The position numbers were made by a program, and so were the translations under genes. The notes under the pieces were generated by a model. It did no database searches. It had not been told where the DNA came from and saw nothing but the letters and a program-made list of their open reading frames with translations. DNA of 64,000 bases from Humulus lupulus (taxonomy: Eukaryota; Streptophyta; Magnoliopsida; Rosales; Cannabaceae), in assembly GCF_963169125.1 (NCBI RefSeq), contig NC_084793.1, forward strand, positions 43,519,578 to 43,583,577. Reading direction: 5' to 3'. Shown in pieces: positions 1 to 14,800 of this stretch. Position 1 is the first letter of the stretch, and every line of letters begins with the position of its first letter.

Positions 1-646
1 AGTTATAGTTTTTCAGGATCGGATCCCGTTCTAAATTCCCTACAATATCTTAGTGCAATGTTATCTAGTAGTATTTTTCCGGATCGGATCCCCTTTTAAA
101 TTAACTACTCTATCTTACTCAGCATGACAACCATATGAGACCCTAGAGGTAGTATTTGTTTACTAGGGTACGTTGGAAAGATACATTATGTCATAATTAG
201 GTTTGCTTAGTTCAATGTTATATTGTAATAATTTTTCAGGATCGGATCCCCATCTAAATTCACTACTATATCATAGTGCAATGTTATCTAGTAGCATTTT
301 TCGGGATCGAATCCCTTTCTAAATTCACAACACTATCTTACTCAGAATGACAACTATATGAGACCCTAGCGGTAGTATTGTTTTACTAGTGTTCGTTGGA
401 ACGGTTCATTATGTCATAATTAGGTCTGCTTAGTGCAATGTTATATATCATAATTTTTTGGGATCGGTTGCCATTCAAAATTCACTACTATATCTTAGTG
501 CAATGTTATCTAGTAATATTTTTCTGGGATCGGATCCGCTTCTAAATTCACTACTCTATCTTACTCAGCATGACAACTATATGAGACCCTAGCGGTAGTA
601 TTGGTTTACTAGTTTACGTTGGAACGATTCATTATGTCATAATTAG

Positions 647-804
647 GTCTGCTTAGTGCAATGTTATCTAGTAATAATTTTTCAGGATTGGATCCCCTTC
701 TAAATTCACTACTATATCTTACTCAAAATGACAACTATATGAGACCCTAGTGGTAGTATTTGTTTACTAGTGTACGTTGAAACAGTTCATTATGTTATAA
801 TTAG
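647..804. repeat. Short satellite monomer, one subrepeat (158 bp)
   Basis: Example of the one-subrepeat form. After GTCTGCTTAGTGCAATG there is one GGATTGGATCC subunit, which runs straight into the constant part with ACTCAAAATGACAACTATAT. It is 65 bp shorter than its neighbours, which is one subrepeat. Confidence 0.9.
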
Positions 805-1027
805 GTCTGCTTAGAGCAATGTTATCTAGTAATAATTTTTTGGGATCGGATGCCATTCTATATTCACTACTATATCTAGTGCAAAGTTATCTAGTAATTT
901 ATTTTCGGGATCGGATCCCCTTCTAAATTCACTACTCTATCTTACTCAGAATGACAACTATATGAGACCTTAGCGGTGGTATAGGTTTACTACGGTATGT
1001 TGGAACGGTTCATTATGTCATAATTAG

Positions 1028-1250
1028 GTCTGCTTAGTGAAATGTTATATAGTAATAATTTTTCAAGATCGGATCCCCTTCTAAATTCAGTGCTATATAT
1101 TAGTGCATAGTTATCTATTAGTATTTTTCGGGATCGGATCCACTTTTAAATTAACTACTCTATCTTACTCAGCATGACAACTATATGAGCCCCTAGCGGT
1201 AGTATTGGTTTACTAGTGTACGTTGGAACGATTCATTATGTCATAGTTAG
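1028..1250. repeat. Standard satellite monomer, two subrepeats (223 bp)
   Basis: Example of the commonest form. Two diverged copies of the 65-bp subrepeat precede the constant part, and the spacing to the next two GTCTGCTTAG-type landmarks (1,251 and 1,474) is 223 bp each time. Confidence 0.92.
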
Positions 1251-1920
1251 GTCTGCTTAGTGCTATGTTATCTAGTAATAAATTTTCAGGATCAGATCCC
1301 CTTCTAAATTCACTACTATATCTTAGTGCAATGTTATCTTGTAGTATTTTTTGGGATCAGATCCCCTTCCAAATTCACTACTCTATCTTACTTAGAATGA
1401 CAACTATAGGAGACCGTAGCGATAGTATTGTTATACTAGTGTACGTTGGAACAGTTCATTATGTCATAATTAGGTGTGCTTAGTTAAATGTTATCTAGTA
1501 ATAATTTTTGAAGATTGGATCACCTTTTAAATTCACTACTATATCTTAGTGCAATGTTATCTAGTAGTATTTTTCGAGATCGGATCCCCTTCTAAATTTA
1601 CTACTCTATCTTTTTCAGAATGACAACAATATGAGACCCTCGCAATAGTTTTTGTTTACTAGTGTACGTTTGAACAGTTCATTATGTCATAATTAAGTCT
1701 GCTTAGTGCAATGTTATTTGGTAATAAGTTTTCAGGATTGGATCCCCTTCTAAATTCACTACTATATCTTAGTGCATTGTTATCTAGAAGTATATTTCCG
1801 TGATCGGATCCCCTTCTAAATTCACTACTCTATCATACTCATAATGACAACTATATGAGATCCTAGAGGTAGTATTGGTTTACTAGTGTATGTTGTAACG
1901 GTTCATTATGTCATAATTAG

Positions 1921-2210
1921 GTCTGCTGAGTGCAATGTTATCTAGACATAATTTTTTGGGATCGGATGCCATTCTAAATTAAGTACTATATCTTAGTGCA
2001 ATGTTATCTAGTAATATTTTTCCGGGATCGGATCCCCTTCTAAATTCCCTACTATTTCTTAGTGCAATGTTATCTAGTAATATTTTTTCGGAATCAGATC
2101 CCCTTGTAAATTCACTACTCTATCATACTCTGCATGACAACTATATGAGACCCTAGCGGTATTAATGGTTTACTAGTGTACGTAGGAACGATTCATTATG
2201 TCATAATATG
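1921..2210. repeat. Long satellite monomer, three subrepeats (290 bp)
   Basis: Example of the three-subrepeat form: three successive GGATC-type subunits (near 1,960, 2,030 and 2,093) come before the constant part. Further three-subunit monomers lie near 2,816, 5,719, 12,990 and 14,780. Confidence 0.9.
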
Positions 2211-3710
2211 GTCTGCTTAGTGCAATGTTATCTAATCGTAATTTTTCAGGATTGGATGCCATTCTAAATTCACTACTATATCTTAGTGAAATTTTATCTA
2301 GTAGTATTTTTTCGGGATTGGATCCCCTTCTAAATTCACTACTCTGTCTTACTGAGAATGACAACAATACGAGACCCTAGCGGTAGTATTGGTTTACTAG
2401 TGTACGTTAGAACGGTTCATTATCTCATAATTTGGTCTGCTTATGGCAATGTTATCTAGTAATAATTTTTCAGGATCGGATCTCCTTCTAAATTCACTAC
2501 TTTATCTAACTCAGAATGACAAATATATGAGATACTAGCGGTAGTATTTGTTTAGTAGTGTACGTTGGAACGGTTCATTATTTCGTAATTAGGTCTGCTT
2601 AGTGCCATGTTATCTTATAATAATATTTTAGGATCGGATCCCCTTCTAAATTCACTACTATATCTTAGTACAATGTTTTCTAGTAGCATTTTTCGGGATC
2701 GGATCCCCTTCTAAATTCACTTCTCTATCTTACTCAGAATGACAACAATAAGAGACCCTAGCGGTTATATTGGTTTACTAGTGTATGTTGTAACGGTTCA
2801 TTATGTCATAATTAGGTCTGCTGAGTGCAATGTTATCTAGACATTATTTTTTTGGATCGAATGCCATTCTAAATTAAGTACTATATCTTAGTGTAGTGTT
2901 ATCTAGTAATATTTTTCCGGGATCGGATCCCCTTCTAAATTCCCTACTATTTCTTAGTGCAATGTTATCTAGTAATATTTTTTCGGAATCAGATCCCCTT
3001 GTAAATTCACTACTCTATCATACTCTGCATGACAACTATATGAGACCCTAGCGGTATTAATGGTTTACTAGTGTACGTAGGAACGATTCATTATGTCATA
3101 ATATGGTCTGCTTAGTGCAATGTTATCTAATCGTAATTTTTCAGGATTGGATGCCATTCTAAATTCACTACTATATCTTAGTGAAATTTTATCTAGTAGT
3201 ATTTTTTCGGGATCGGATCCCCTTCTAAATTCACTACTCTGTCTTACTGAGAATGACAACAATACGAGACACTAGCGGTAGTATTGGTTTACTAGTGTAC
3301 GTTAGAACGGTTCATTATGTCATAATTTGGTCTGCTTATAGCAATGTTATCTAGTAATAATTTTTCAGGATCGGATCTCCTTCTAAATTCACTACTTTAT
3401 CTAACTCAGAATGACAAATATATGAGATACTAGCGGTAGTATTTGTTTAGTAGTGTACGTTGGAACGGTTCATTATTTCGTAATTAGGTCTGCTTAGTGC
3501 CATGTTATCTTATAATAATATTTTAGGATCGGATCCCCTTCTAAATTTAGTACAATATCTTAGTGCAATGTTATCTAGTAGCATTTTTCGGGATCGGATC
3601 CCCTTCTAAATTCACTTCTCTATCTTACTCAGAATGACAACAATAAGAGACCCTAGCGGTTATATTGGTTTACTAGTATACGTTGCAACGGTTCATTTCG
3701 TAATAACTAG
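1921..3710. repeat. 895-bp higher-order repeat, two tandem copies
   Basis: The block 1,921-2,815 is repeated at 2,816-3,710 at an offset of exactly 895 bp. One block consists of monomers of 290, 224, 158 and 223 bp. Variant letters shared by the two copies (TCTAGACAT, TCTAATCGTAATTTTTC, CTTATAATAATATTTTAGG) show they are closer to each other than to adjacent monomers. Confidence 0.9.
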
Positions 3711-6700
3711 GTCTGCTCTGTGCAATGTTATCCCGTAATAATTTTTCAGGATCGGATCCCCTTCTAAATTCACTACTATATCTTAGTGCAATGTTATCTT
3801 GTAGTATTTTTCGGGATCGGATCCCCTCCTAAATTCAATACTCTGTCTTACTCAGAGTGACAACTATATGAGACCATAGCGGTAGTATAGGTTTACTACG
3901 GTACATTGGAACGTTTCATTATGTCATAATTAGGCATGCTTAGAGAAATGTTATATAGTTATAGTTTTTCACTATCGGATCCCGTTCTAAATTCACTACT
4001 ATATCTTAGTGCAATGTTATCTAGTAGTATTTTTCGGGATCGGATCCCCTTTTAAATTAACAACTTTATCTTACTCAGCATGACAACCATATGAGACCCT
4101 AGAGGTAGTATTGGTATACTAGGGTACATTGGAAAGATACATTATGTCATAATTAGGTTTGCTTAGTGCAATGTTATATTGTAATAATTTTTCAGGATCG
4201 GATCCCCATCTAAATTCACTACTATATCATAGTGCAATGTTATCTAGTATCATTTTTCGTGATCGAATCCCTTTCTAAATTCACAACACTATCTTACTCA
4301 GAATGACAACTATAAGAGACCCAAGCAGTAGTATTGTTTTACAAGTGTTTGTTGGAACGGTTCATTATGTCATAATTAGGTCTGCTTAGTGCAATGTTAT
4401 ATATCATAATTTTTTGGGATCGGATGCCATTCAAAATTCACTACTATATCTTAATGCAATGTTATCTAGTAATATTTTTCTGTGGTCAGATCCGCTTCTA
4501 AATTCACTACTCTATCTTACTCAACATGACAACTATATGAGACCCTAGTGGTAGTATTTGTTTACTAGTGTACGTTGGAACAGTTCATTATGTTAGAATT
4601 AGGTCTGCTTAGAGCAATGTTATCTAGTAATAATTTTTCGGGATCGGATGCCATTCTATATTCACTACTATATCTAGTGCAAAGTTATCTAGTAATATAT
4701 TTCCGGATCGGATCCTCTTCTAAATTCACTACTCTATCTTTCTCAGAATGACAACTATTTGAGACCTTAGCGGTGGTATAGGTTTACTACGGTACGTTGG
4801 AAATGTTCATTATGTCATAATTAGGTCTGCTTAGTGAAATGTTATATAGTAAAAAAATTTCAAGATAGGATCCCCTTCTAAATTCACTGCTATATCTTAG
4901 TACATTGTTATCTATTAGTATTATTTGGGATCGGATCCCCTTTTAAATTAACTACTCTATCTTACTCAGCATGACAACTATATGAGCCCCTAGCGGTAGT
5001 ATTGGTTTACTAGTGTACGTTGGAACGATTCATTATGTCATAATTAGGTCTGCTTAGTGCAATGTTATCTAGTAATAAATTTTCAGGATCGGATCCCCTT
5101 CTAAATTCACTACTATTTCTTAGTGCAGTGTTATCTTGTAGTATTTTTTGGGATCGGATCCCCTTCCAAATTCACTACTCTATCTTACTTAGAATGACAA
5201 CTATAGGAGACCGTAGCGATAGTATTGGTATACTAGTGTACGTTGGAACAGTTCATTATGTCATAATTAGGTGTGCTTAGTTAAATGTTATCTAGTAATA
5301 ATTTTTGAAGATTGGATCACCTTTTAAATTCACTACTATATCTTAGTGCAATGTTATCTAGTAGTATTTTTCGAGATCGGATCCCCTTCTAAATTTACTA
5401 CTCTATCTTATTCAGAATGACAACAATATGAGACCCTCTCAATTGTTTTGGTTTACTAGTGTACGTTTGAACTGTTCATTATGTCATAATTAAGCCTGCT
5501 TAGTGCAATGGTATTTGGTAATAAGTTTTCAGGATTGGATCCCCTTCTAAATTCACTACTATATCTTAGTGCATTGTTATCTAGAAGTATATTTCCGTGA
5601 TCGGATCCCCTTCTAAATTCACTACTCTATCATACTCATAATGACAACTATATGAGACCCTAGAGGTATTATTGGTTTACTAGTGTATGTTGAAATGGTT
5701 CATTATGTCATAATTAGGTCTGCTGAGTGCAATGTTATCTAGACATAATTTTTCAGGATCGGATGCCATTCTCAATTAAGTACTATATCTTATTGCAATT
5801 TTATCTAGTAATATTTTTCCGGGATCGGATCCCCTTCTAAATTCCCTACTATTTCTTAGTGCAACGTTATCTAGTAATATTTTTCTGGAATTGGATCCCC
5901 TTCTAAATTCACTACTCTATCTTACTCTGCATGACAACTATATGAGACCCTAGTGGTATTATTGGTTTACTAGTGTACGTAGGAACGATTCATTATGTCA
6001 TAATATGGTCTGCTTAGTGCAATGCTATCTAATCGTATCTTTTCGGGATTGGATGCCATTCTAAATTCACTACTACATCTTAGTGCAATTTTATCTAGTA
6101 GTATTTTTTCGGGATCGGATCCCCTTCTAAATTCAGTACTCTGTCTTACTCAGAATGACAACTATATGAGATCCTAGAGGTAGTATTGGTTTACTAATGT
6201 ACGTTAGAAAAGTTCATTATGTCATAATTTGGTCTGCTTAGGGCAATCTTATCTAGTAATAATTTTTCAGGATCGAATCTCCTTCTAAATTCACTACTTT
6301 ATCTAACTCAGAATGAAAAATATATGAGATACTAGCGGTTGTATTGGTTTACTAGTATATGTTGGAACGGTTCATTACGTAATAACTAGGTCTGCTGGGT
6401 GGAATGTTATCTAGTAATAATTTTTCAGGATCGGATTCCCTTCTAAATTCACTACTATATCTTAGTGCAATGTTATCTTGTAGTATTTTTCGGGATCGGA
6501 TCCCCTCCAAAATTCACTACTCTATCTTACTCCGAGTGACAACTATATGAGACCATAGCGGTAGTATTTGTTTACTATGGTACGTTGGAACGGTCCATTA
6601 TGTCATATTTAGGTCTGCTTAGAGAAATGTTATATAGTAATAGTTTTTCAGGATCGGATCCCGTTCTAAATTCACTACAATTTCTTAGTGCAATGTTATC

Positions 6701-9313
6701 TAGTAGTATTTTTCGTGATCAGATCTCCTTTTAAATTAACTACTCTATCTTACTCAGCATGACAACCATATGAGACCCTAGAGGTAGTATTGGTTTACTT
6801 GGGTACGTTGGAAAGATACATTATGTCATAATTAGGTTTGCTTTGTGCAATGTTATATTGTAATAATTTTTTAGGATCGGATCCCCATCGAAATTCACTA
6901 CTATATCATAGTGCAATGTTATCTAGTAGCATTTTTCGGGATCGAATCCCTTTCTAAATTCACAACACTATCTTACTCAGAATGACAACTATATGGGACC
7001 CTAGCGGTATTATTGTTTATCTATTGTTCGTTGGAACGGTTCAATATGTCATAATTAGGTCTGCTTAGTGCAATGTTATATAGTCATAATTTTTTGGGAT
7101 CGGATGCCATTCAAAATGCACTACTATATCTTAGTGCAATGTTATCTAGTAATATTTTTCTGGGATCGGATCCCCTTCTAAATTCACTACTCTGTCTTAC
7201 TCAGCATGACAACTATATGAGACCCTAGCGGTAGTATTGGTTTACTAGTTTACGTTGGAACGATTCATTATGTCATAAATAGGTCTGCTTAGTGCAATGT
7301 TATCTGGTAATAATTTTTCAAGATTGGATCCCCTTCTAAATTCATTACTATATCTTTCTCAAAATGACAACTATATGAGACCCTAGTGGTTGTATTTGTT
7401 TACTAGTGTACGTTGGAACAGTTCATTATGTTATAATTAGGTCAGCTTAGAGCAATGTTATCTAGTAATAATTTTTCGGGATCGAATGCCATTCTATATT
7501 CACTACTATATCTAGTGCAAAGTTATCTAGTAATATATTTTCGGGATCGGATCCCCTTCTAAATTCACTAATCTATCTTACTCAGCATGACAACTTTATG
7601 AGACCCTAGCGGTAGTATTGGTTTTCTAGTTTACGTTTGAACGATTCATTATTTCATAATTAGGTCTCCTTAGTGCAATGTTATCTAGTAATAATTTTTC
7701 AGGATTGGATCCCCTTCTAAATTCAATACTCTATCTTACATAGCATGACAACTTTATGAGACCCTAGCGGTAGTGTTGGTTTACAAGTTTAGGTTGGAAC
7801 GATTCATTAGGTCATAATTAGGTTTGCTTAGTGCAATGTTATTGAGTCATAATTTTTCGGGATCGGATGCCATTCTAAATTCACTACTATATATTAATGC
7901 AATGTTATCTAGTAGTATTTTTCGAGATCGGATCCCCTTCTAAATTCACTACTCTATCTTACTCAGAATGACAACTATTTGAGACCCTAGCGGTAGTATT
8001 GGTTTACCAGTGTACGCTGGAACGGTTCGTTATGTCATCATTAGGTTTGCTTAGAGCAATGTTATCTAGTAATAATTTTTAAAGATCGGATCCTTTTTTA
8101 AATTCACTACTATATCTTACTGCAATGTAATCTAGTAGTATTTTTTGGGATCGGATCCCCTTCTAAATTCACTACTCTATCTTACTCAGAATGACAACTA
8201 TAAGAGACCCTAGAAGTAGTATTGGTTTACTTGTGTACGTTGGAACAGTTCGTTATGTCATTATTAGGTCTACTTAGTGTAATGTTATCTAGTAATAAGT
8301 TTTCAGGATCGGATCCCCTTCTAAATTCACTAGTATATCTTAGTGCAATATTATCTAGTAGAATTTTTCGGGATCCGATCCCCTTCTAAATTCACTACTC
8401 TATCTTAGTTAGAATGAGAAATATATGAGACCCTAGCGGTAGTATTTGTTTAGTAGTGTGCGTTTGAAGGTTCATTATGTCGTAATTAGGTCTGCTTAGT
8501 GCAATGTTATCTTGTAATAATTTTTCTCGATCGGATCCCCTTCTAAATTCTCTACTATATCTTAGTGCAATGTTATCTAGCAGCATTTTTCGGAATCGGA
8601 TCTCCTTCTAAATTCACTACTCTATCTTACTCAGAATGACTACTATATTAGACCCTAGCGGTAGTATTGGTTTACTAGTGTACGTTGCTACGGTTAATTA
8701 TGTAATAATTACGTGTGCATAGTGCAATGTTATCTAGTAATAATTTTTGGGATTGGATCCACTTCTAAATTCTTTACTATATTTTAGTGCAATGTTGTGA
8801 AGTGATATTTTCAGGATCGGATCCCCTTCTAAATTCATTACTCTATCTTACTCAGCATGAAAACTATATGAGAGCCTAGTGGTAGTATTGGTTTACTAGT
8901 GTACGTTGGAACGATTCATTATCTCATAATTAGGTCTGCTTAGTGCAATGTTATCTAGTAATAATTTTTCAGGTTTGAATCCCCTTCTAATTCACTACTA
9001 TATCTTGTGCAATGTTATCTTGTATTATTTTTCGGATCCCCTTCTAAATTCACTACTCTATCTTACGCAAAATGACAACTATATGAGACCCTAGCGATAG
9101 TATTGGTATACTAGTGTACGTTTGTATGGGTGATTATGTCATAATTAGGTCTGCTTAGTTAAAAGTTATCTAGTAATAATTTTTGAAGATCGGATCCCCT
9201 TCTAAATTCACAACTATATCTTAGTGCAATGTTTTCTTGTATTTTTTTTCAGGATCGGATCCCCTTCTATATTTACTAGTGTATGTTGGAACAGTTCACT
9301 ATGTCATAATTAG

Positions 9314-9985
9314 GCCAGCTTAGTGCAACGTTATTTGGTAATAAGTTTTCGGGATGGGATCCCCTTCTAAATTCACTACTATATCTTAGTGCAAGGTTAT
9401 TAAGTAGTATTTTTTTGGGAACGGATCCCCTTCTAAATTCACTACTCTATCATACTCATAATGACAACTATATGAGACCCTAGTGGTAGTATTGGTTTAC
9501 TAGTGTACGTTGATACTGTTCATTATGTCATAATTAGGCCATCTTAGTGCAATGTTATTTGGTAATAAGTTTTCGGGATTGGATCCCCTTCTAAATTCAC
9601 TACTATATCATAGTGCAAGGTTATTAAGTAGTATTTTTCTGGGAACGGATCCCCTTCTAAATTCACTACTCTATCATACTCATAATGACAACTACATGAG
9701 ACCCTAGTGGTAGTATTGGTTTACTAGTGTATGTTGATACTGTTCATTATTTCATAATTAGGCCAGCTTAGTGCAATGTTATTTGGTAATAAGTTTTCGG
9801 GATTGGATCCCCTTCTAAATTCACTACTATATCTTAGTGCAAGGTTATTTAGTAGTATTTTTCTGGGAACGGATCCCCTTCTAAATTCATTACTCTATCA
9901 TACTCATAATGACAACTATATGAGACCCTAGTGGTAGTATTGGTTTACTAGTGTACGTTGATACTGTTCATTATGTCATAATTAG
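9314..9985. repeat. Run of three recently homogenised 224-bp monomers
   Basis: Monomers starting at 9,314, 9,538 and 9,762 are each 224 bp. They share variants rare elsewhere (TTATTTGGTAATAAG, GGGAACGGATCC, CATACTCATAATGAC, GTTGATACTGTTC) and differ by only a few bases by eye, which suggests very recent local duplication. Confidence 0.85.
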
Positions 9986-11847
9986 GTCTGCTTAGTGCAA
10001 TGTTATCTAGTAATAATTTTTCGGGATCACATGCCATTCTAAATTCACTACTATATGTTAGTGCAATGTTATCTAGTAATATTTTTCCGGGATCAGATCC
10101 CCTTCTAAATTCACTACTCTATCTTACTTAGAATGATAACTATATGAGACCCTAGTGGTAGTATTGGTTTACTAGTGTATGTTGGAACGATTCATAATGT
10201 CATAATTAGGTCTGCTTAGTGCAATGTTATATAGTCATAATTTTTCGGGATCGAATGCCATTCTAAATTCACTACTATATCTTAGTGCAATGTTATCTAG
10301 TAATATTTTCCTAGGATCGCACCCCCTTCTAAAATCACTAATCTTTCTTTCTCAGCATGACAACTATATGAGACCCTAGCGGTAGTATTGGTTTACTAGT
10401 TTACGTTGGAATGATTCATTATGTCATAATTAAGTCTGCTTAGTGCAATGTTATCTAGTAATAATTTTTCAGGATTGGATCCCCTTCTAAATTCAATACT
10501 CTATCTTACCCAGCATGACAACTATATGTGACCCTAGTGGTAGTATTGGTTTACAAGTTTTGGTTGGAACGATTCAATAGGTCATAATTAGGTTTGCTTA
10601 GTGCAATGTTATCTAGTCATAATTTTTCGAGAACGGATGCCATTCTAAATTCACTACTATATATTAATGCAATGTTATCTAGTACTATTTTTTCAGGAAC
10701 GAATACCCTTCTATATTCACTACTATATCTTACTCAGAATGACAACTATATGTGACCCTAGCGGTAGTATAGGTTTACTAGTGTACGTTGGAACAGTTCA
10801 TTATGTCAATATTAGGTCTGCTTTGTGCAATGTTATCTAGTAATAATTTTTAAGGATCGGACCCCCTTTTATATTCACTAATATATCTTACTGCAATGTT
10901 ATCTAGTAGTATTTTTCGGGATCGGATCCCCTTCTAAATTCACTACTCTATCTTACTAAGAATGAGAACTATAAGAGACCCTAGTAATAGTATTGGTTTA
11001 CTAGTGTACGTTGGAACGGTTTGTTATGTCATCATTAAGCCTGCTTAGTGCAATGTTATCTAGTAAGGAGTTTCGAGGATAGGATCCCCTTCTAAATTCA
11101 CTAGTATATCTTAGTGCAATGTTTTCTAGTAGTATTTTTCGGGATCGTATCTCCTTTCCAAATTCACTACTTTATCTTACTCAGAATGACAACTATATGA
11201 GATATTAGCGGTAGTATTTGTTTAGTAGTGTAGGTTGGAACGGTTCATTATGTCGTAATTAGGTTTGCTTAGTGCAATGCAATCTAGTAATAATTTTTCA
11301 GGATCGCATCCCCTTCTAAATTCTCTATTCTATTTTACTCAGAATGACAACTATATGAGACCTTAGCGATAATATTGGTGTACAAGAGTACGTTGGAACG
11401 GTTCATAACGTCATAATTAGGTCTGCTTAGTGCAATGTTATCTAGTAAAATTTTTTGAACATCGGATCCCCTTCTAAATTCACTACTATATTTAGTGCAA
11501 GATTTTCTTGTAGTATTTTTCGGGATCGGATGCCCTTCTAAATTCACTACTCTATCTTACTCAGAATGACAAATATATGAGACCTTAGCGGTTATAGGTT
11601 TACTACGGTACGTTGGAAAAGTTCATTTTGTCATAATTAGGTCTGCTTAGTGAAATGTTATAGAGTAATAATTTTTGAGGATCAGATCCCTTTCTAAATT
11701 CTCTACTATATCTTAGTGCAATGTTATCTAGCAGCATTTTTCAGGATAGGATCCCCTTCTAAATTCACTACTCAATCTTACTTAGAATGACTACTATACG
11801 AGACCCTAGCAGTAGTATTGGTTTACTAGTGTACGTTGGAACGATTC

Positions 11848-14800
11848 ATTATGTAATAATTAGGTGTGCATAGTGCAATGTTATCTAGTAATAATTTTTC
11901 GGGATTGGATCCCCTTCTAAATTCTCTACTATATTTTAGTGCAATGTTATCTAGTAATATTTTTCAGGATCGGATCGATCCCCTTCTAAATTCATTACTC
12001 TATCTTACTCATCAAGAAAACTATATGAGACCCTAGGGGTAGTATTGGTTTACTAGTGTACGTTGGAACGATTCATTATGTCATAATTAGGTTTGCTTAG
12101 TAACATGTTATCTAGTAATAATTTTTAAGGATCGGATCCCCTTCTAAATTCACTACTATATCTTAGTGCAATGTTATCTTGTAGTATTTTTCGGGATCGG
12201 ATCCCCCTCTAAATTCACTACTCTATCTTACTCTGCATGACAAATATATGAGACCCTAGCGGTGTATTTTTTTAGTAGTGCACGTTGGAAGGTTCATTAT
12301 GCCGTAATTAGGTCTACTTAGTGCAATGTTATCTTGTAATAATTTTTCAGGATTGGATCCCCTTCTAAATTCACTACTATATCTTAGTGCAATGTTATCT
12401 AGTAGTATTTTTCTGGGATCGGCTCCTCTTCTAAATTCGCTACTCTATCTTACTCAGAATGACAACAATATGAGACCCTAGCGATAGTATTGGTATACTA
12501 GTGTACGTTGGAACGGTTTATTATGTCATAATTAGGTCTGCTTAGTTAAATGTTATCTAGTAATAATATTTGAAGATCGGATCCCCTTCTAAATTCAATA
12601 CTATATCCTAGTGCAATGTTATCTAGTAGTATTTTTCAGGATCGGACCCCCTTCTAAATTTACTGCTCTATCTTATTCAGAATGACAACAATATTAGACC
12701 CTAGCAATAGTATTTGTTTACTAGTGTTCGTTGGAACCGTTCATTATGTCATAATTAGGTCTGCTTAGTGCAATGTTATTTGGTAATAAGTTTTCGGGAT
12801 TGGATCCCCTTCAAAATTCACTACTATATCTTAGTCCAATGTTATCTAGTAGTATTTTTCCAGGATCGGATCCCCTTCTAAATTCACTACTCTATGATAG
12901 TGATAATGACAACTATATGAGACCCTAGTGGTAGTATTGGTTTACTAGTGTATGTTGTAACGGTTCATTATGTCATAATTAGTTCTTCTGAGTGCAATGT
13001 TATCTAGTCATAATATTTCGGGATCGGATGCCATTCTAAATTCACTACTATATCTTAGTGCAATGTTAACTAGTAATATTTTTCTGAGATTGGATCCCCT
13101 TCTAAACTCACAACTATATCTTAGTGCAATGTTATCTAGTAATATTTTTCTGGGATCGGACCCCCTTCTAAATTCACTACTCTATCTTACTCTGCATGAC
13201 AACTATATGAGACCCTAGGGGTAGTATTGGTTTACTAGTGTACGTTGGAATGATTCATTATGTCATTATTAGGTCTGCTTAGTGCAATGCTTTCTAATCG
13301 TAATTTTTCAGGATCGGATGCTATTCTAAATTCACTACTATATCTTAGTGCAATTTTATCTAGTAGAATTTTTCCAGGATCGAATCCTCATCTAAATTCA
13401 CTACTCTATCTTACTCAGAATGACAACTATATGAGACCGTAGCGGTAGTATTGGTTTACTAGTGTACGTTAGAACGGTTCATTATGTCATAATTAGGTCT
13501 GCTTAAGGCAATGTTATCTACTAATAATTTTTTAGGATCGGATCTCCTTCTATATTCACTACTCTATCTGACTCAGAATGACAAATATATGAGATCCTAG
13601 CGGTAGTATTTGTTTAGTAGTGTACGTTGGAACGGTTCATTATGTAATAATTAGGTGTGCATAGTGCAATGTTATCTAGTAATATTTTTTCGGGATTGGA
13701 TCCCCTTCTAAATTCTCTACTATATTTTAGTGCAATGTTATCTAGTAATATTTTTCAGGATCAGATCGATCCCCTTCTAAATTCATTACTCTATCTTACT
13801 CATCAAGAAAACTATATGAGACCCTAGGGGTAGTATTGGTTTACTAGTGTACGTTGGAACGATTCATTATGTCATAATTAGGTCTGCTTAGTAACATGTT
13901 ATCTAGTAATAATTTTTAAGGATCGGATCCCCTTCTAAATTCACAACTATATCTTAGTGCAATGTTATCTTGTAGTATTTTTCGGGATCGGATCCCCCTC
14001 TAAATTCCCTACTCTATCTTACTCTGCATCACAAATATATGAGACCCTAGCGGTGTATTTTTTTAGTAGTGCACGTTGGAAGGTTCATTATGCCGTAATT
14101 AGGTCTACTTAGTGCAATGTTATCTTGTAATAATTTTTCAGGATTGGATCCCCTTCTAAATTCACTACTATATCTTAGTGCAATATTTTCTAGTAGTATT
14201 TTTCTTGGATCGGCTCCTCTTCTAAATTCACTACTCTATCTTACTCAGAATGACAACAATATGAGACCCTAGTGATAGTATTGGTATACTAGTGTACGTT
14301 GGAACGGTTCATTATGTCATAATTAGGTCTGCTTAGTTAAATGTTATCTAGTAATAATATTTGAAGATCGGATCCCCTTCTAAATTCAATACTATATCTT
14401 AGTGCAATGTTATCTAGTAGTATTTTTCAGGATCGGATCCCCTTCTAAATTTACTACTCTATCTTATTCAGAATGACAACAATATTAGACCCTAGCAATA
14501 GTATTTGTTTACTAGTGTTCGTTTGAACTGTTCATTAAGTCATAAATAGGTCTACTTAGTGCAATGTTATTTGGTAATAAGTTTTCGGGATTGGATCCCC
14601 TTCAAAATTCACTACTATATCTTAGTCCAATGTTATCTAGTAGTATTTTTCCAGGATCGGATCCCCTTCTAAATTCACTACTCTATGATAGTGATAATGA
14701 CAACTATATGAGACCCTAGTGGTAGTATTGGTTTACTAGTGTATGTTGTAACGGTTCATTATGTCATAATTAGTTCTGCTGAGTGCAATGTTATCTAGTC

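Larger units (their letters stand above)
1..7100. repeat. Multi-kilobase segment present three times in the satellite
   Basis: The stretch starting at 1 recurs from about 3,957 (offset 3,956, falling to about 3,798 after the loss of one 158-bp monomer). Its first part recurs again from about 6,637 (offset 2,680). All three share diagnostic variants such as AACCATATGAGACCCTAGAGG, GGAAAGATACATTATG and ATGTTATATTGTAATAAT. The first and second copies stay alignable for more than 2 kb. Confidence 0.82.
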
